From Bacillota bacterium (GTDB lineage Bacteria; Bacillota; Clostridia; Lachnospirales; Cellulosilyticaceae): 64,000 nt of DNA. The translations under genes were made by a program, and so were the position numbers. The stretch is from positions 1 to 64,000 of the forward strand of contig JAEWMQ010000036.1 in the NCBI GenBank assembly GCA_023393125.1, read 5' to 3'. Each line of letters opens with the position of its first letter. Positions within the stretch are counted from its first letter, which is position 1. A model generated the notes under the pieces. That model worked only from the letters and a program-made list of their open reading frames with translations, had not been told where the DNA came from and made no database searches. Positions 55,363 through 63,559 of the stretch are shown here, piece after piece.

Positions 55363-56409
55363 ATGAACATTAAAAAGAAAACAATTGCTAAGCTTACAAA
55401 ATGCTACTCTATAGCACCTCTTAATTATCATGGGGAACCTCATTTTCTAGTAGCAGCAGAAAAAACAGATGCTTGTTTACTCTTTGACTATGATGGGAAC
55501 CTTGTGGAAAAAGTTTGGGATAATCCTGGAGGCACTATGTCTATGGTTCAAGTACCTGGAAGTGATGGACAGTTCTTAGCCACTCATCAATTTTATTCTC
55601 CAAATGATTCAAAGGAAGCTAAGATTGTTATTGCCACACCTATTAGCAAAGACAACTGGGAGATTCGTACTTTAGTTCACCTGCCTCATGTACATCGTTT
55701 TGATATTGTTTGTAGAAATGGCATCAACTATCTTATCGCTTGTACATTAAAATCTGGGCACAATTATAAAGAAGACTGGTCTATGCCTGGCGCTATTTAC
55801 GTTGCACCACTCCCTGATGACCTCTCTTCTTTTAATAATGAAAATCCTTTAGAGCTTACACTTCTTAAAGATAATTTGCTTAAAAACCATGGCTACTATA
55901 AATTAAACCAAGACGGCCTAATCTCTTCTCTTGTTACTAGTGAATACGGGGTATTACAAATTACACCACCAGAAGAGGAAGGTGCTCCTTGGAGCATCCA
56001 GCAGCTTATAACTGATGCTACTAGTGATGCTACCCTCATTGATCTAGATGGAGATGGTGAGGCTGAACTGATTACTTTATCACCATTTCACGGGGAACGT
56101 ATTCGTATTTATAAAAAAGAAGCTGGTGTTTATACTGAAATCTTTGAATATGAAAAGCCTACAGAATTTATCCATGCACTTTGGAGTGGCTATTTAAAGG
56201 GTGTTCCTGTTGTTGTTATTGGACACCGCCAAGGCGATAGAGATTTATTACTCTTCTCCTATGATCAAAATACACATACTTATAAAGCACAAGTTATTGA
56301 CCATGACTGCGGTCCTACTAATGTAGCTTATTTTAAAGATGAAACTCATGAATTTTTCATTGCTACTAATCGTGAAATCGATGAAATAGCTATGTACACC
56401 ATAGAATAA
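55363..56409 (+). CDS. Cytoplasmic FG-GAP/VCBS-type beta-propeller protein
   Basis: 348 residues without signal peptide or membrane segment. Repeated strands ending in acidic loops, with a clear FG-GAP/EF-hand-like unit LIDLDGDGEAELITLSPFHG near 225-245, indicate a Ca-binding beta-propeller. This fold is mostly extracellular in bacteria, so a cytoplasmic copy at the head of a sugar-acid operon is odd. Some propellers of this type (aldos-2-ulose dehydratase of fungi) are sugar dehydratases or isomerases, which would fit the neighbours uxuA and uxuB, but that link is speculation. AAGGAGG is the ribosome binding site. Confidence 0.75.
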   Translation: MNIKKKTIAKLTKCYSIAPLNYHGEPHFLVAAEKTDACLLFDYDGNLVEKVWDNPGGTMSMVQVPGSDGQFLATHQFYSPNDSKEAKIVIATPISKDNWEIRTLVHLPHVHRFDIVCRNGINYLIACTLKSGHNYKEDWSMPGAIYVAPLPDDLSSFNNENPLELTLLKDNLLKNHGYYKLNQDGLISSLVTSEYGVLQITPPEEEGAPWSIQQLITDATSDATLIDLDGDGEAELITLSPFHGERIRIYKKEAGVYTEIFEYEKPTEFIHALWSGYLKGVPVVVIGHRQGDRDLLLFSYDQNTHTYKAQVIDHDCGPTNVAYFKDETHEFFIATNREIDEIAMYTIE

Positions 56410-56447
56410 AGAATTAATAAAAAACAAATTTTAGGAGGGAGAAAAAA

Positions 56448-57497
56448 ATGAAATTATCATTTAGATGGTACGGAGAAGATGATAAAGTAACACTACAAAA
56501 TATTAGACAAATTCCTGGGATGTACTCTATTGTAACAGCTGTATATGATGTACCAGTTGGTGAAGTATGGAGCAGAGAAAGCATTGCAAAACTTAAAGCT
56601 CAAATAGAGGCAGCTGGACTTGCTTTTGATGTTATTGAAAGTGTACCTGTTCATGAAGATATTAAACTTGGTAAACCAAGTAGAGATCAATATATTGAAA
56701 ACTATTGTGAAAACATCAGACGTTTAGGAGAAGCAGGTGTTAAGTGTATTTGCTATAACTTCATGCCTGTATTTGACTGGACGAGAACACAGCTTGATCA
56801 TGTGTTAGAAGATGGTTCTACTTCTTTAGTGTATTATCAAGAACAAGTAGACGCTGTTAATCCACTTGAAAGTGATAGCGACTTAACCCTTCCAGGCTGG
56901 GATTCAAGCTACACAAGAGATGAGCTTAAAGCTGTAGTAGCTGAGTATAACGCAATGACAGAAGATGACCTTTGGAATAACCTTAAGTATTTCTTAGAAG
57001 CCATTATTCCAGTAGCAGCAGAATGCGGCATTAACATGGCAATTCACGAGGATGATCCATGCTGGAGTATCTTCGGCCTTCCAAGAATTATTACTTGTGA
57101 GGAAAATCTTGATCGTTTCTTAAGCCTTGTAGATGATCCTCATAATGGGATTACGCTTTGTTCAGGCTCTTTAGGCTGCTCTAATAAAAATGATGTAGTA
57201 AAAATGGCAGCTAAATATGCAGCTATGGGAAGAATTCACTTTGTACATATGAGAAATGTAGCAGTACTGGAAAATGGTTTTGAAGAAAGAGCCCACCTCT
57301 CTTCTTGTGGCTCTCTAGATATGTTCGCTATTATGAAAGCACTTCATGATAATGGCTTCAAAGGTTATATAAGACCAGACCACGGACGTATGATTTGGGG
57401 AGAAACAGGACGAGCAGGCTATGGCTTATATGATAGAGCCTTAGGAGCAACATACTTAAATGGCTTATGGGAAGCTATTGAAAAGATGAGTAAATAG
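56448..57497 (+). CDS. uxuA: D-mannonate dehydratase
   Basis: 349 residues. Family start MKLSFRWYGEDDKVTL and motifs VKCICYNFMPVFDWTRT, MAIHEDDPCW, LCSGSLG, HFVHMRNV and RPDHGRMIWGE with the metal-binding His, Asp and Cys residues. Dehydrates D-mannonate to 2-keto-3-deoxy-D-gluconate in hexuronate breakdown. Preceded by GGAGGG and followed at 44 bases by the uxuB-like gene; the isomerase UxaC and the kinase/aldolase for KDG are not in the window. Confidence 0.95.
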   Translation: MKLSFRWYGEDDKVTLQNIRQIPGMYSIVTAVYDVPVGEVWSRESIAKLKAQIEAAGLAFDVIESVPVHEDIKLGKPSRDQYIENYCENIRRLGEAGVKCICYNFMPVFDWTRTQLDHVLEDGSTSLVYYQEQVDAVNPLESDSDLTLPGWDSSYTRDELKAVVAEYNAMTEDDLWNNLKYFLEAIIPVAAECGINMAIHEDDPCWSIFGLPRIITCEENLDRFLSLVDDPHNGITLCSGSLGCSNKNDVVKMAAKYAAMGRIHFVHMRNVAVLENGFEERAHLSSCGSLDMFAIMKALHDNGFKGYIRPDHGRMIWGETGRAGYGLYDRALGATYLNGLWEAIEKMSK

Positions 57498-57541
57498 CAA
57501 GCAAAAATTATAATAAATCGATGAGTAAGGAAGGGATCTCT

Positions 57542-58390
57542 ATGAGTTTATCATTTGGTACAGATTTAAAAGATAAAGTTGCAGTTGTAACAGGAGCAGG
57601 CGGCGTACTTTGTGGCATGTTTGCTAAGACCTTAGCCAAGGCAGGTGCTAAGGTTGCAGTTTTAGATCTTAATTTAGAAGCTGCTGAGAAAGTAGCAAAA
57701 GAAATTATGCTCGCTGGAGGAATTGCCAAAGCTTATAAAACAAATGTATTAGAAAAAGCTAGCTTAGAAGCTGTTCATGCTGAGGTTTTAACAGACCTTG
57801 GCCCTTGTGATATTTTATTAAATGGTGCAGGAGGGAATAATCCAAGAGCTAATACAACTAAAGAGTACTTTGAAATAGGTGATATTGAAAGTGATACAAT
57901 TTCTTTCTTTGACCTTGATCAAAGCGGTGTAGAATTCGTATTTAACTTAAACTTCATCGGAACATTATTACCATCACAAGTTTTTGCTAAAGACATGGTT
58001 GGCAAGAAAGGTTGTAACATTATTAATGTTTCTTCTATGAATGCTTTTACACCTCTTACTAAAATTCCAGCCTACAGTGGTGCTAAAGCAGCTATTAGTA
58101 ATTTTACTCAGTGGTTAGCAGTACATTTTTCAAAGGTAGGCATACGTGTGAATGCCATTGCTCCAGGTTTCTTTGTAACAGCGCAAAATGAGAAATTATT
58201 ATTTAATGAGGATGGCTCACCAACAGCACGTTCTGAAAAAATCCTTGCAGCTACACCAATGGAACGTTTTGGTGAAGCGCAGGAGCTAAATGGAACCTTA
58301 TTATATCTTATTAATAATGAAGCGGCTGGGTTTGTGACAGGCGTTGTAATCCCAGTAGATGGCGGTTTCTCAGCTTATTCTGGTGTTTAA
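57542..58390 (+). CDS. uxuB: D-mannonate oxidoreductase (fructuronate reductase), SDR type
   Basis: 282 residues. Classical SDR: nucleotide loop TGAGGVLCGMF, NGAGGNNPRA, catalytic Ser in INVSSMNAF, YSGAKAA as YxxxK. Close in pattern to the SDR-type UxuB (YjmF) of Bacillus rather than to the long-chain UxuB of E. coli. Reduces D-fructuronate to D-mannonate, the step before UxuA. ATG 57542 is chosen because AAGGAAGG precedes it; the frame opens at 57521 without a ribosome binding site. Confidence 0.9.
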   Translation: MSLSFGTDLKDKVAVVTGAGGVLCGMFAKTLAKAGAKVAVLDLNLEAAEKVAKEIMLAGGIAKAYKTNVLEKASLEAVHAEVLTDLGPCDILLNGAGGNNPRANTTKEYFEIGDIESDTISFFDLDQSGVEFVFNLNFIGTLLPSQVFAKDMVGKKGCNIINVSSMNAFTPLTKIPAYSGAKAAISNFTQWLAVHFSKVGIRVNAIAPGFFVTAQNEKLLFNEDGSPTARSEKILAATPMERFGEAQELNGTLLYLINNEAAGFVTGVVIPVDGGFSAYSGV

Positions 58391-58426
58391 ATACCTACTT
58401 ATTAGACCGTAATCTGCTATTAAAAT

Positions 58427-58466
58427 AAAAGCTCTTAAGTACTCAGCTTAAGGGCTTTTGTTTTTT
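58427..58466 (+). terminator. Terminator after uxuB
   Basis: AAAAGCTCTTAAG pairs with CTTAAGGGCTTTT (one mismatch), then GTTTTTTAT. About 36 bases after the stop codon. Confidence 0.85.
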
Positions 58467-58537
58467 ATACATTAATACTAGGTAGCTCTTCTTTCATTAA
58501 AAATATTTAGCATCTGCTATAAGTAGAATTTTGCCTA

Positions 58538-58791
58538 GGAGTTCATGAGGAAGGCTGCTGGGAGAAAATGAGAGGAGAAGGGCTATCTTCCAGTGTTCCG
58601 GTTCAAATTTTTTGATGCACTAGGCTTACTTATTTGGATGAACGCACGAAAACTCCCGTTGGTCAAACACTCGTGCTAAAACCCATCCAAAACGTTCGCC
58701 AAGTGCCTCTAAAAAATTCTCCCAAGTCACCCTTCCAGATATCCCTCCTCCTCTCATTTCTTCCAAACGTTATTAAGCTCATAAACGCTCC
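58538..58791. repeat. Large palindromic intergenic element A
   Basis: The 254-bp stretch is a nested imperfect palindrome. Outer arms GGAGTTCATGAG / CTCATAAACGCTCC, then GAAAATGAGAGGAG / CTCCTCCTCTCATTTC, then AATTTTTT…AGGC / GCCTCTAAAAAATT, and a core TTGGATG…GCACGA / TCGTGC…CATCCAA. The core read on the minus strand (58686-58638) has ATGGGTTTTAG, GAGTGTTTGA, GAGTTTTC and CGTTCAT, shared with element B. No protein is credible here. Confidence 0.75.
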
Positions 58792-58842
58792 TGTCAGTAA
58801 AGCGGCGCGAGAAAAATATAATGGTATTTTAAACTTATAAGT

Positions 58843-59121
58843 GGTTTTCTCATGTTTCGCTCCAACAATAATAACGTATAAAACTTCTTTGTGGTTTATT
58901 TTAGTAAAGCAGTGGCTAGCAGGAGGGGACGAGGATTGGTGTAGAGTACCTTTGAGGTAGGCTTAGTAGTTCATAACAAAGGATTTTCTCAGGCTTCTCT
59001 TCACTAACAATAACGTATAAAGTTTCTTAGTAGTTTGTTTTGGTAGAGTAGTAGCCAAGGCAAGAGGGGATGGGGATTGGTGTAGGGTGCCTTGGAGGTA
59101 AGCTTAGCAGTTCTTAACGAA
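58843..59121 (+). repeat. Tandem diverged duplication of about 140 bp
   Basis: Copy 1 (58843-58980) and copy 2 (58981-59121) align over their whole length, for example AATAACGTATAAA, GATTGGTGTAG and TAGTTCATAACAAAGGA versus CAGTTCTTAACGAAGGA. Copy 2 continues into the left arm of element B; copy 1 lacks a matching right arm. Confidence 0.8.
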
Positions 59122-59256
59122 GGAGCCCTTATGGGTTTTAGGCTGAGTGTTTGAGCGCTAGCGAGTTTTCAGCCGTTCATAAGGGCTCCGAGTTCAGAAC
59201 TGCTTAGTGAGCCGAGACAGCAACCGAAACCAAGCACCATTTTCTCCTGCCTTGGC
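59054..59256. repeat. Large palindromic intergenic element B
   Basis: 203-bp palindrome. Outer GCCAAGGCAAGAG / CTCCTGCCTTGGC, middle AGCAGTTCTTAAC / GTTCAGAACTGCT, inner perfect 12-bp GGAGCCCTTATG (59122-59133) / CATAAGGGCTCC (59178-59189), and a core stem GGCTGA / TCAGCC around GCGCTAGCG. The core 59131-59180 aligns with the minus strand of element A. The remainder of 59257-59540 shows nothing recognisable except a TATAAT before the next gene. Confidence 0.8.
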
Positions 59257-59567
59257 GGTACCTTGCTATATATCTTCTTATTCAAACTTCTATTGGTGTA
59301 AGTGATTCATCCCCTCTTGTTTACTTTTCGGTAAAAACACAGAAAAGCAACTTCCTTTCCCCACTTCTGAAGACACCTTTATTTTTTTACCCCCTTAGTT
59401 TATAGCTCCATTATAGTTCCAACATATGTCCATAATCTTTCAACTCCTAAAACAAATCTAACAGTATTGAAAGATTGAGGACTTTTTCTGTTTCACTTAC
59501 TTTGTGTTATAATCATGCATAACAATATAAAAATTAAAATATGATTATTTTTAGGGAAGTGAATAAT

Positions 59568-60314
59568 ATGAAACACCAATCCAACAACAAAAAGAAACTA
59601 TACCTTATCTTGACCACTATAGGTATCATACTAACCGGCCTTGTTCTTGCCTTTTTTATTTACGTTAATCGCTATTATCATACAGACACATTAGCTATGA
59701 AGTTTTTAGAACAAGATTCTGCTATTAGCTTAATCTATGAAAAGGATTATCTTATTTTATCACCAAAAGAAAATGCACTAGACACAGGCCTCATTTTTTA
59801 TCCTGGCGGCAAAGTAGAGTATACTGCTTATGCACCTATGCTTAGTAAGCTCACAAAAGCTGGCTATGTTTGTATTATCCCTAAGATGCCTTTTAATCTA
59901 GCTGTTTTTAATCAAGATGCAGCTACCCCTATTATGGCTGATTTCCCTGAAATCAAACATTGGTATCTAGGTGGCCACTCTTTAGGTGGTGCTATGGCAG
60001 CAAGTTATGCCAGTAAACATAGTGAATCTTTAGAAGGTCTTATTTTATTAGGAGCTTATAGTACTGAGGATCTCTCAACTCTTCCGCTTAAAGTTCTTTC
60101 CATCTACGGCAGTGAAGATCAGGTATTAAATAAAGCTAACTATGATAAGGGTAAAACTTACCTTCCTGAGATTTCTACTGAGATTTGTATAGAAGGTGGT
60201 AATCATGCTTATTATGGTGAGTATGGCCAGCAAGCAGGTGATGGTAATCCCACAATCACCAGTGAAGAGCAGCAGCAACTTACTGTGGAGGCTATCCTCC
60301 AATTATTCAATTAG
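59568..60314 (+). CDS. Membrane-anchored alpha/beta hydrolase
   Basis: 248 residues. An N-terminal membrane helix (about 12-35, LYLILTTIGIILTGLVLAFF) without a cleavable signal, then an alpha/beta hydrolase domain with nucleophile Ser in GGHSLGGAMA, Asp in YGSEDQVL and His in GGNHAYYG. Belongs to the group of small dienelactone-hydrolase-like surface enzymes of Firmicutes; substrate unknown. ATG 59568 is preceded by AGGGAAG at nine bases and is preferred over the upstream ATG at 59541. Confidence 0.85.
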   Translation: MKHQSNNKKKLYLILTTIGIILTGLVLAFFIYVNRYYHTDTLAMKFLEQDSAISLIYEKDYLILSPKENALDTGLIFYPGGKVEYTAYAPMLSKLTKAGYVCIIPKMPFNLAVFNQDAATPIMADFPEIKHWYLGGHSLGGAMAASYASKHSESLEGLILLGAYSTEDLSTLPLKVLSIYGSEDQVLNKANYDKGKTYLPEISTEICIEGGNHAYYGEYGQQAGDGNPTITSEEQQQLTVEAILQLFN

Positions 60315-60322
60315 CATAGAAA

Positions 60323-60420
60323 ATGTATCTAGTCTAGTACCTTCAAAAATATAAGCTGAAACACCTTTGGATGGATCATTCTTTTTATACCCAAATACTA
60401 CAATAGTGGACTAGGTACAT
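60323..60420. repeat. Imperfect inverted repeat
   Basis: ATGTATCTAGTCTA (60323-60336) pairs with TGGACTAGGTACAT (60407-60420), 12 of 14 positions including G-T. The 70-base interior shows no gene. Could be a remnant mobile-element end or a weak structured 3' region. Confidence 0.5.
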
Positions 60421-60505
60421 CTCAAACACTTTATATAAGCTTTCCTATTAGCCAAATGGCTTTCTGCGATGATAGAGGGATTACTACTTTCCATCCCCCA
60501 TTCTA

Positions 60506-60546
60506 AAAAGGCTATATCCTTTGCCTAGCAATGGATATAGCCTTTT
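60506..60546 (+). terminator. Terminator-like hairpin
   Basis: AAAAGGCTATATCC pairs perfectly with GGATATAGCCTTTT around 13 bases. It probably ends the alpha/beta hydrolase transcript 190 bases downstream of its stop; the U-run is only four long. Confidence 0.65.
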
Positions 60547-60674
60547 CCATAAACATATCTCCCTTTTCTACTACTTATTACACTCTATCTTTTTAATACT
60601 TCCAAATTTCTTTACTACAATACCTTTTGGTATAGTATAAATCTTGTCTGTTCTGCTAGATTTTACTTTCTATT

Positions 60675-60770
60675 TTTCCTCTGCCGGCAACATATGTTGT
60701 TGACAAGTATCACTATGCACGCCAGGTTTTATATGCCTCTGAAGCTATTCGAACAGAAGCTCAAAATTAA
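60675..60770 (+). pseudogene. Fragment of an ISL3-type transposase
   Basis: Reading from 60675 the plus strand codes FPLPATYVVDKYHYARQVLY and then ASEAIRTEAQN before a stop at 60768-60770. The DKYHYARQV…A.E.IR…Q pattern is that of the second catalytic Asp region of ISL3-family DDE transposases. Upstream sequence holds no continuation in any frame that I can see. The fragment's last bases overlap the stop codon of the minus-strand GH9 gene. Family recognition is from memory. Confidence 0.5.
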
Positions 60771-63415
60771 TGATACACTTGTCCATCATATACCAGAATA
60801 ATTTTCTTTTCAGTAAAGTTACTTATATTGCTCCAATCATTATTTGCATAACGAACCTGTAATTGAATACTTCCTGTATTAGGCTGTAGCACATAATTTT
60901 GATTGAGCTTGACTTCTAAATAACTTCCATCTAGGTCACTACCAAACGTCCCTGTTACACCACTAAAAGAAATGTACCAAGGTGATACTGTTAATTGTGC
61001 TGCGGCGCTATCACACAAAAAATTCATAGTCTTGGTATCATTTTTTGTATAGTAGTATTTAATACTAAGCTTAGATAAGTCTATAGCCTGAGTACTTTTA
61101 GGTGTTAAAGTATAAGTTTGATTAATAGAGCTTCCTGCTGTTGTTGCAACCTTTAAGGCTACTATTGTGTTTTGTGTCTCTTCTCCAGTGTTTCCACCCT
61201 CTCCATCACCTTGACCTTGATCAGTATTTCCTACTAAACCAAGTCTAGTAAGAGTTGCTACAAGTGGAGAATTCCAATATATATCCACCTCATTGGTAGA
61301 GTAACTTTCAATATGATCTAAATAGCATTTGGCTGGAGCTAGCCCTTTTAAATAAACTTTCGCATAGGAATCTTCTAAATTTGCATTAGGTCCTCCCACA
61401 AGCATACCTGGAATAGCTGCTTTTTGTACAATAGATGGTCTATGGTGTGGCTTTTCTGGAGAAGCTGATCCATAACCTGTTACATAGCATAAACCTATAG
61501 AATTTTTACCTAAGCAGTAATTTAAGTGCTCTTTAGCCCATTTGAGATAATCTGCATTTGGTTCTACGCTATAAGCTGTGATAAGGGTAAGCGCATTGTT
61601 TAAAGTAGACATATTGCTTCCCCAATAATAATTCACGCCATTTGAAATGCCATAACTGTCACTTTTAGCTGCTGTTACAATATCGTTAGCTTGACTAACT
61701 ATATTTGCTTTTACTTTATTATAAGTTGCTATATCTGTAGAAGCTGCTTTTAAGTAAGCTGTATTTCCATAGTTTCCAACGCCACCCCAATCAAAGCCTG
61801 TTTCTACTTTTTGATTGACATAATTTTTAAATACATCATGATATTTAGCCTCTCCTGTTGCTTTAAAGAGTTGTGCAGCTGCCCAGTATCTCTCATCTCT
61901 GTCACTTGTGTCACCATATTCACCGGTTTCAATATCAGATGGATTTTTAAACGTACTGCTTGGAGTTTGTGCCAAATAATCCCATGCTTTCTTAGCTGCT
62001 GCAAGGCATTTATTAGCATAAGTTGTATCAATGTCTTTATAGGTCTCATAACCCATAGCCATAACTGCTGCAAAATCGGCTGTAGCTGTTGTAGAAATAG
62101 GACATACAATAAGCTGCCCAGTTTCTTCCTGTGGCATCACATAACCTGGGAAGTTGGTACAAGTTACCTTATGATAAACCCCTCCATTTGTTTGATTTTG
62201 CATCTTAAACATCCAGTCTAACTGATTTTTCACTTCATCGAGTAAATCCGAAACACCATTTCCACTTTCTGGAATATCCATTTGGTCAGTAAATGCTGCT
62301 TTATTATCTCCATAAGCAAGTAATAAATCTGCTACAGCCTTAGAGGTTGCTACTATATAACGTCCATAGTCTCCTGCATCATGCCAACCACCTGAAACAT
62401 CGATAGTTTCATTGGTACCATAAATCTTGGCTTTGGTCGTATGACAAGTAGGATGTGACCATTTCCCTGCAAGTGTACTAGTAAGTTCTTGTCCACATCG
62501 TTGCATATAAAACATCCTGAAAGCATCTTTAAAGACATTTTGATAAACATTCTCACCGATTTCAAAGCTATAAGATTCTCCAGAATTAGCCGTTACAATC
62601 TTATAAATGCCAGGTGTTTTTACTGCTGAAGAATCTCCTAAACAAGCATTTTCTTGTGTTGCGGCATCATAGCGACTATTTGAAATATTCCCTTCATATA
62701 CAGCAATACCAGTATCTACTGACACCACACTAAAATTAGTGTCTTGAATAGCCCCTCTAAAGACTACCATTTTTGTCTCTTCTGGCTTATAACCTATTTG
62801 GTTTAAAATAACCTTTTTCTCCTCAACTGGTTTGTCCTCTTCCTCATAAACTACTTCCGTGTCATCTACAAGGTAAAGCTCTACATTGTCGATTTTAACC
62901 TGATGACTAGCAACAGCTCCACCTACATTCCCAAGGTTAAAAGCAAGTCTAGGTGCCTTGTCCGTTTCATCGAGCATAGTAAATTCTTTTGTAATTGTCT
63001 GTATTACAGGGGTAGTGCTTATTTTATCTCCTACATAACCACGATAATCTCCACTATTAAGCTGAATTCTATATTCTACTTGTCGATTAACTGTTGAACT
63101 AATATCAAACTTTAAAACATACTTTCCATTTTTATATAGTTTAAAGTCATCGTAATTAACCTGCATACTATAGGACTCTGTTCCACAATCTTGAATGTTT
63201 GCTTCAAGCTGACCTTGATTTACTGCTAAAGCTCCCTTACCTCCTAGAGTAGTAAAATATCCCCAAATACCTATACCACTTTCAAAGTTACCATCTTTGA
63301 TTAAATTCGTGGTGCTAGACTGTGTGGTCTGTGCCCATACCATAGATGTACTACCACTTACAGTACCAAAAAACATACAAGCTGCTAAAAATAAGGTGAA
63401 TGCCTTTCTCATCAT
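60767..63415 (-). CDS. Secreted GH9 cellulase with CBM4/9-like, Ig-like and CBM3 modules
   Basis: 882 residues. Signal peptide, CBM4/9-like module (NLIKDGNFESG, about 38-195), Ig-like CelD-N domain (KVILNQIGYKPEE, about 205-295), GH9 catalytic domain (about 300-735) with HDAGDYGRYIVATSKAV, KPHHRPSI and the Glu in STNEVDIYWNSPLVATL, a Gly/Glu/Gln linker and a C-terminal CBM3 (about 755-882, NFLCDSAAAQLTVSPWYI). This is the CbhA/CelK-like GH9 layout, often exo- or processive in activity, but without dockerin. Its CBM3 is clearly related to that of the other GH9 protein here. Transcribed divergently from an AraC-type gene. Confidence 0.94.
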   Translation of the reverse strand: MMRKAFTLFLAACMFFGTVSGSTSMVWAQTTQSSTTNLIKDGNFESGIGIWGYFTTLGGKGALAVNQGQLEANIQDCGTESYSMQVNYDDFKLYKNGKYVLKFDISSTVNRQVEYRIQLNSGDYRGYVGDKISTTPVIQTITKEFTMLDETDKAPRLAFNLGNVGGAVASHQVKIDNVELYLVDDTEVVYEEEDKPVEEKKVILNQIGYKPEETKMVVFRGAIQDTNFSVVSVDTGIAVYEGNISNSRYDAATQENACLGDSSAVKTPGIYKIVTANSGESYSFEIGENVYQNVFKDAFRMFYMQRCGQELTSTLAGKWSHPTCHTTKAKIYGTNETIDVSGGWHDAGDYGRYIVATSKAVADLLLAYGDNKAAFTDQMDIPESGNGVSDLLDEVKNQLDWMFKMQNQTNGGVYHKVTCTNFPGYVMPQEETGQLIVCPISTTATADFAAVMAMGYETYKDIDTTYANKCLAAAKKAWDYLAQTPSSTFKNPSDIETGEYGDTSDRDERYWAAAQLFKATGEAKYHDVFKNYVNQKVETGFDWGGVGNYGNTAYLKAASTDIATYNKVKANIVSQANDIVTAAKSDSYGISNGVNYYWGSNMSTLNNALTLITAYSVEPNADYLKWAKEHLNYCLGKNSIGLCYVTGYGSASPEKPHHRPSIVQKAAIPGMLVGGPNANLEDSYAKVYLKGLAPAKCYLDHIESYSTNEVDIYWNSPLVATLTRLGLVGNTDQGQGDGEGGNTGEETQNTIVALKVATTAGSSINQTYTLTPKSTQAIDLSKLSIKYYYTKNDTKTMNFLCDSAAAQLTVSPWYISFSGVTGTFGSDLDGSYLEVKLNQNYVLQPNTGSIQLQVRYANNDWSNISNFTEKKIILVYDGQVYH

Positions 63416-63559
63416 ATCCTCTCCTTTTAATTTAGTTAATTACTTTCATTTGCATAATATGTATATATATAATTCATCTTATTCTAACAATTAAAAATAA
63501 TATTTAAAATGATGTATCATGGTATTTAACTGATAAATCATGTTGTTTACGGAGGTTTT

